A stretch of DNA of 48,446 nt, taken from contig NZ_SOHL01000028.1 of assembly GCF_004403985.1 (NCBI RefSeq), forward strand, positions 1 to 48,446. Reading direction: 5' to 3'. The DNA is from Cryobacterium gelidum (GTDB lineage Bacteria > Actinomycetota > Actinomycetes > Actinomycetales > Microbacteriaceae). The position numbers and the translations under genes were made by a program. The notes under the pieces were generated by a model. The model did not search any database. It was not told where the DNA came from and worked only from the letters and a program-made list of their open reading frames with translations. Of the stretch, positions 44,819 to 48,446 are shown one piece after another. The stretch's first letter is position 1. Each line of letters opens with the position of its first letter.

Positions 44819-45292
44819 TTACCAGCGGCGGGCTGAGGAGGCGGAGATGATCGTGAGCAGCGCGTCACGCATCGCGCCCGCGTTCTCGAGCTCGGGAAAG
44901 AGGTCGGCCTCGAGCGTGCGGGACTGCTCCCAGACGGCGGTGCCGGCATCCGTTCTGACCACGGAGTGTCGCCGGGCGTCGTGCTCGTCCCGGGTGCGCA
45001 CAACGTAGCCCTCGCGCTCGAGTCGTTCGAGGGTGCGAGACATGGTCTGCGTCTGCACGCGGGCGGCATGAGCGAGTTCGGTCTGGCTGAGCGGCCCCGA
45101 GCCGAGCAGGTGCAGTGCGACCATGCCGGCGTGGGTAAGTCCGAGCTGGTCCAGCGCCTCCACCCAGGCGTGTTCGACCAGCCGCGCGGCGGTCGAAAGC
45201 AGGCGTCCGGTCGGCCAGCAGGCCATGGACTCCTGCAATGGCGCCGGTCTCGGCTTCTGGTCCGCCGGGGGTTTCGGATCAGGTGTGGTCAT
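44819..45292 (-). CDS. MarR-family transcriptional regulator
   Basis: 157 residues with the MarR winged helix: GLTHAGMVALHLLGSGPLSQ, recognition-helix region ELAHAARVQTQTMSRTLERL, and the wing with VVRTRDEHDARRHSVVRTDA. The dimerisation helices flank it. Such regulators repress a divergent efflux operon until a hydrophobic ligand binds. It diverges from the TspO-like/MFS pair, with a perfect palindrome between them as the probable operator. An N-terminal Pro/Lys-rich tail of about 20 residues is unusual in length. Confidence 0.88.
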   Translation of the reverse strand: MTTPDPKPPADQKPRPAPLQESMACWPTGRLLSTAARLVEHAWVEALDQLGLTHAGMVALHLLGSGPLSQTELAHAARVQTQTMSRTLERLEREGYVVRTRDEHDARRHSVVRTDAGTAVWEQSRTLEADLFPELENAGAMRDALLTIISASSARRW

Positions 45293-45318
45293 GCCCCTAA
45301 TCTAGTGCTAGCGTCAAC

Positions 45319-45336
45319 TAATCAGCTAGCTGATTA
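45319..45336. promoter_or_regulatory. MarR operator, perfect 18-base palindrome
   Basis: TAATCAGCTAGCTGATTA is fully symmetric and sits between the MarR start (45292) and the TspO-like start (45350). Its size and AT-rich arms fit MarR sites. The RBS TAGGAGAC follows directly, so bound repressor would cover both transcription starts. Confidence 0.75.
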
Positions 45337-45349
45337 CTAGGAGACTGAG

Positions 45350-46159
45350 ATGAAACTGAGCAACGATCGTCTGCGCCAGACCGTGGTGCTGGTCAGTGCG
45401 ATCCTGGCCATCGTGGGATCGTTCATCGGTTCGGGCGCCGCCGGCGGAACCCCGATCCAGAACGCGTCGGGCGGGGCCTTGGCCGCCGATTCGACCCCGA
45501 TCGCCCCCGACGGCCCGGCATTCGGCATCTGGACACCGATCTACCTCGGCCTGATCGCCTACGCCATCTGGCAGTTCCTGCCGGCGCAGACAACAGATGC
45601 CCGGCAGCGCACCCTCGGCTACCCGGTCGCCGCGTCGCTGGTCCTGAACGCGGCCTGGATCCTCAGCATCCAGTTTGATCTGCTCGCACTCAGCGTCCCC
45701 GTGATCGTGCTGCTTCTGGCAGTGCTTATCCGAGCGTTCCAGCTCACCCTCGCCTCGCGGCCGAAGAACCTGGTCGAGACGATCGTCGCCGACGGCACGA
45801 TCGGCCTGTACCTGGGCTGGGTCAGCATCGCTACCGCGGCGAACGTGACGGCCGTGCTCGTCGCCGCCGGCTTCGGCGGCTTCGGCATCAGCCCGGACGT
45901 CTGGGCAGTCGCGGTGATCGCGGTGGCCGGTCTGGTCGGCGTGCTGATCGCCCTCTCCGGGCGTGGCCGGCTCGCCCCCTCCGCATCCCTCTGCTGGGGA
46001 CTCGCCTGGATCGCCGTCGCCCGCCTCACGGGCGCTCTTCTTTCCACCCCGGCCGCGATCGCGGCCCTCGTCGCGGTGGTCGTCATTCTCACGGTCACCG
46101 CAACCATTCGCATCCGAAGCTCCTCCACCACGTCAACGCGAGGATTGGTGGCTGCATGA
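45350..46159 (+). CDS. TspO/MBR-like tryptophan-rich sensory membrane protein (long form)
   Basis: 269 residues with about seven membrane spans. GIWTPIYLGLIAYAIWQFLP and LVLNAAWILSIQFDLLALSV match the Trp-rich central helices of the TspO/MBR family, followed by TIGLYLGWVSIATAANVTA. Short TspO proteins have about 160 residues and five helices; this longer type adds helices at the C terminus. Family members bind porphyrins or other hydrophobic ligands. It overlaps the exporter gene by 4 bases (ATGA) and is under the MarR palindrome, so a role with export of a hydrophobic compound is likely. Confidence 0.8.
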   Translation: MKLSNDRLRQTVVLVSAILAIVGSFIGSGAAGGTPIQNASGGALAADSTPIAPDGPAFGIWTPIYLGLIAYAIWQFLPAQTTDARQRTLGYPVAASLVLNAAWILSIQFDLLALSVPVIVLLLAVLIRAFQLTLASRPKNLVETIVADGTIGLYLGWVSIATAANVTAVLVAAGFGGFGISPDVWAVAVIAVAGLVGVLIALSGRGRLAPSASLCWGLAWIAVARLTGALLSTPAAIAALVAVVVILTVTATIRIRSSSTTSTRGLVAA

Positions 46160-47814
46160 CCAGCACCGCCCCCACCGCACCCTCGGCGCGCCGTCGCTGG
46201 GCCGGCCTCGTCTTCATCAGCATCGCGGTCGCCCTGATCATCGTCGACTCCACGATCATCAACGTCGCCATCCCCTCGATCGTGGATGACCTGGGCATCA
46301 CGTCGACCCAGGTGCAGTGGGTGCAGGAGAGCTACACGCTCGTCTTCGCCGCGCTCCTGCTTGTGTTCGGCACGCTCGCTGACCGCTTCGGGCGCCGCCG
46401 CATCCTGGTGCTCGGCGTGATCGTCTTCGCCACGGCATCCGTCTTCGCCGCGTTCTCCCAGTCGGGCGACCTGCTGATCCTGGCCCGGCTGATCCAGGGC
46501 GTCGGCGGCGCGATGGTGCTGCCGACCACCCTGTCGATCATCAACGCCACCTTCCGTGGCCGGGACCGCGGCATCGCGTTCGCGATCTGGGGCTCGACCA
46601 TCGGTGGCATGGTAGCCGTCGGCCCGCTGCTCGGCGGCTGGCTCACCACCTACTTCTCCTGGCGCTGGGCGTTCGGCATCAACGTGCCCCTCGGTATCGT
46701 CATCATCATCGGCGTGCTGGTCTTCGTGGTCGAATCCCGGGATGCCGGGGAGCCCCGCCGCGTCGACGTGGTCGGTGCCATCCTCTCGGTCATCACCAGC
46801 GCCTCGCTCGTCTTCGGGTTGATCGAGGGCCGTACCTACGGCTGGTGGCTCACCAACAACACCCCGACGTTCGGTGACTGGACCTGGCCGTACTCCTGGT
46901 CGATTATCCCGTTCGTCTTCCTGCTCACTATCGTTTCCGGGATCGCCTTCGTCGCCTGGGGACGCTACCGGCAGCGGGCCGGGCAGACCACCCTGCTCGC
47001 CTTCTCCCTGTTCGCGATCCCCTCGTTCCGCAACGGCAACATCGCCGCCATGATCGTGTCGCTCGGCGAATTCGGCATCATCCTCTCGCTGCCGCTCTGG
47101 TTGCAGAACGTGCTCGGCTATGACGCCCTGCAGACCGGTTTCGTGCTGCTCGCCCTCGCGCTGGGCTCGTTCGTGGCCAGCGGGCTGTCGGGCGCGTTCG
47201 GCAACAAGACCTCGCCGGAGACGATCGTGCGCATGGGCATCGTCGCGGAGATCATCGGTGTCACCGGGCTCGGCATTGTCATCACCGCGGAAGCCACCTG
47301 GCTGGTGGTCGTGCCGTTCCTGTTCGTCTACGGGATCGGCGTCGGCCTGGCCACCGCGCAGCTGACCGGCGTGGTGCTGAAGGACGTCCCTGTGGCGCAG
47401 AGCGGCCAGGGCTCCGGCACCTCCAGCACCGCCCGGCAGATCGGGTCCGCGCTCGGAATCGCGGTGCTCGGCACTGTGCTGTTCACCGCGGTCGGCGCAT
47501 CGCTCGATGCGAAGTTGTCCTCCGTGCCGGGCCTGCCGGCCCAGACCCAGACGCAGATCGTCGACGCGGTCGTGAACAGTGCCGGCTCCGCGATCCCTGC
47601 TCTGGAAGCGCAGAGCCCGGCTGTGGCGGATGCCGCGCGGGAGGCCTTCAGTGACGGCACCCGGTACTCGGCCTTCGCCGCGGCTGGGTTCCTCGTGCTC
47701 GGCTTCCTGGCGACGCTTCGGCTCTCCGGAACGGCGCCGTACCACGAGCAGCGTGAAGAGGAAGCGGCCGGCGATAACGTCACGACGACCCGGACGTCGG
47801 GGGAGCCGGTCTAG
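46156..47814 (+). CDS. MFS drug exporter, DHA2 (EmrB/QacA) family, 14 spans
   Basis: 552 residues. The N-terminal motif D1-like segment IIVDSTIINVAIPSI, motif A GTLADRFGRRRILVLG and motif C IGGMVAVGPLLGGWLT are all present. The length and hydrophobic pattern fit 14 spans. It should export drugs or other hydrophobic compounds using the proton gradient. The start overlaps the TspO-like gene and shares its MarR control. A transposase remnant follows about 45 bases after the stop. A polar C-terminal tail of about 35 residues ends the protein. Confidence 0.92.
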   Translation: MTSTAPTAPSARRRWAGLVFISIAVALIIVDSTIINVAIPSIVDDLGITSTQVQWVQESYTLVFAALLLVFGTLADRFGRRRILVLGVIVFATASVFAAFSQSGDLLILARLIQGVGGAMVLPTTLSIINATFRGRDRGIAFAIWGSTIGGMVAVGPLLGGWLTTYFSWRWAFGINVPLGIVIIIGVLVFVVESRDAGEPRRVDVVGAILSVITSASLVFGLIEGRTYGWWLTNNTPTFGDWTWPYSWSIIPFVFLLTIVSGIAFVAWGRYRQRAGQTTLLAFSLFAIPSFRNGNIAAMIVSLGEFGIILSLPLWLQNVLGYDALQTGFVLLALALGSFVASGLSGAFGNKTSPETIVRMGIVAEIIGVTGLGIVITAEATWLVVVPFLFVYGIGVGLATAQLTGVVLKDVPVAQSGQGSGTSSTARQIGSALGIAVLGTVLFTAVGASLDAKLSSVPGLPAQTQTQIVDAVVNSAGSAIPALEAQSPAVADAAREAFSDGTRYSAFAAAGFLVLGFLATLRLSGTAPYHEQREEEAAGDNVTTTRTSGEPV

Positions 47815-47860
47815 GTCGTGTCCCCTAAAGCCGGGTGAGGGTTTCTGGCAGAGTTGGCGT

Positions 47861-48041
47861 TTGTCTCGTATTGCCGTGTTGTCTGACTCTGAGTGGTCTC
47901 GGATCGAGCCATTGGTGCCGTCGTCGTCCGGTCTAAGACCACCGGCGGGTGATGGAGGGCATCATTTATCGGTATCGGTATCGGTATCGGTATCGGTATC
48001 GGTATCGGGCAGGGAATCCGTGGCGGGATCTGCCGAGGTTT
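47861..48041 (+). pseudogene. IS5-family transposase N-terminal remnant
   Basis: SRIAVLSDSEWSRIEPLVP in one frame, and in the next frame MEGIIYR followed by AGNPWRDLPR, are the two conserved N-terminal blocks of IS5-group transposases (usually D-EW-IEPLLP and GIIYRYRAGIPWRDLP). A frameshift separates them at about 47950, a hexamer array has expanded inside the second block, and homology ends after LPR at about 48041. The element lies right behind the MFS gene; TCCCCTAAAG at 47821-47830 may belong to its terminal repeat. Confidence 0.7.
47971..48006 (+). repeat. GGTATC hexanucleotide array, six copies
   Basis: Six perfect GGTATC units encode repeated Tyr-Arg (seven YR pairs including flanks) within the transposase remnant, where the family normally has two YR pairs. 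The unit length keeps the local frame. Confidence 0.92.
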
Positions 48042-48281
48042 CAGATATATCGAAGGGTGTCACAACAGTCGACGCCGGCATTCCGCAGTCGGTTGTCGCC
48101 GGCCTCAAGACGTCCACTTTGGTTATCACCAGCCAGCATAGGCAGCGAATGAACACCTTCGTGCGGTCTGCCGCCAGAATATGACATTGCGCAACATTTT
48201 GCGGAGAGCAGTCACTTCACATGGAGCCTGCATGACCAGGTTTCAGCCAGGCAGGCCCTGCGACGGGGGACTCTCGGTGAA
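48042..48281. other. short gene-free stretch before the right rhodopsin copy
   Basis: Nothing recognisable between the end of the transposase homology and the rhodopsin stop. It bears no similarity by eye to the sequence downstream of the left rhodopsin copy. Confidence 0.5.
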
Positions 48282-48446
48282 CTAGTTGTTGGTGGTGGAT
48301 CGTTTGAGGCCTGTTATGTTTTCCAGCGATAGTTCGGAGTCGGCGAAGGTCTGATCGTCTGAGAAGGACTTCATGCGTGCGATGCGGTAGATGATCAGGC
48401 CGTAGAGGCACTTGGCGAGGATGTCGGCCACGGAGTAGCCGATTTG
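48282..48446 (-). CDS. microbial rhodopsin, C-terminal fragment (right edge)
   Basis: Read on the minus strand from 48446, the frame gives the same helix G as the left edge (QIGYSVADILAKCLYGLIIY) and the same tail, ending TTNN before TAG instead of TTKS. The retinal-binding Lys codon is at 48411-48413. It is cut by the window edge. The upstream part of the gene is outside, so it could be the same gene reached from two contig ends or a second paralogue; the different last two codons and different 3' flanks favour two genomic copies. Confidence 0.8.
   Translation of the reverse strand, partial: QIGYSVADILAKCLYGLIIYRIARMKSFSDDQTFADSELSLENITGLKRSTTNN
48289..48446 (-). repeat. terminal inverted repeat, right copy
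   Basis: The reverse complement of 1-158 with one mismatch. It extends to the window edge. Confidence 0.9.

Noticed and set aside
45619..47745. 708-codon open frame antisense to the TspO-like and MFS genes
   Set aside because: Asp/Glu/Arg/Gly-rich low-complexity shadow of membrane-protein codons.

Overview
The window reads like an assembled contig from a high-GC actinobacterium. Codon use is GC-rich, neighbouring genes often overlap by four bases, GTG and TTG starts are common, and the regulators and ABC importers are actinobacterial in type. Both ends carry the 3' end of a xanthorhodopsin/actinorhodopsin-like proton pump gene, which makes an aquatic or ice-associated Microbacteriaceae relative plausible. 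That placement is inference.

Left part (1.2-18.1 kb): a catabolic island. A ribose-type ABC importer leads into a glycerol-1-phosphate dehydrogenase (AraM) homologue, an FGGY sugar kinase and an AraL/NagD-type HAD phosphatase. Next come acetoin-dehydrogenase-type E1 alpha and beta subunits, a free-standing 80-residue lipoyl protein, a GlpD-like dehydrogenase, a diverged glycerol kinase, a class II aldolase and a catalytic-core-only E2 acyltransferase. A SorC/DeoR-type regulator and a LplA-like lipoate ligase follow. The set suggests uptake of a polyol or sugar, phosphorylation, oxidation to a ketose phosphate, aldol cleavage, and thiamine/lipoate-dependent cleavage to acyl-CoA. The E2 is divided into two small genes with no E3-binding domain, and no E3 gene is present. 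This is the best candidate for an undescribed system here.

Middle part (18.2-30.1 kb): a BKACE-type enzyme diverges from an epoxide hydrolase that has a near-consensus promoter. A second importer follows (binding protein, permease, ATPase, second permease, as in two-permease systems such as Lsr) with a PepD-type dipeptidase at its end. Next, a DtxR/IdeR-like iron box precedes an 884-residue protein that joins an adenylation domain, a carrier domain and a membrane acyltransferase.

Right part (30.1-48.4 kb): an accessory zone with many decayed genes. It holds transposase, EamA, TetR and alpha/beta-hydrolase remnants and two short tandem repeats. Intact genes include an aldo/keto reductase, an ECF sigma factor with a probable membrane anti-sigma partner, an Aquifex-type-like aconitase, a cupin/DUF2249 protein, a molybdopterin oxidoreductase and a GNAT acetyltransferase. 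A MarR-controlled TspO-like/MFS exporter pair with a perfect palindromic operator sits near the right end. I saw no rRNA, tRNA or CRISPR array.
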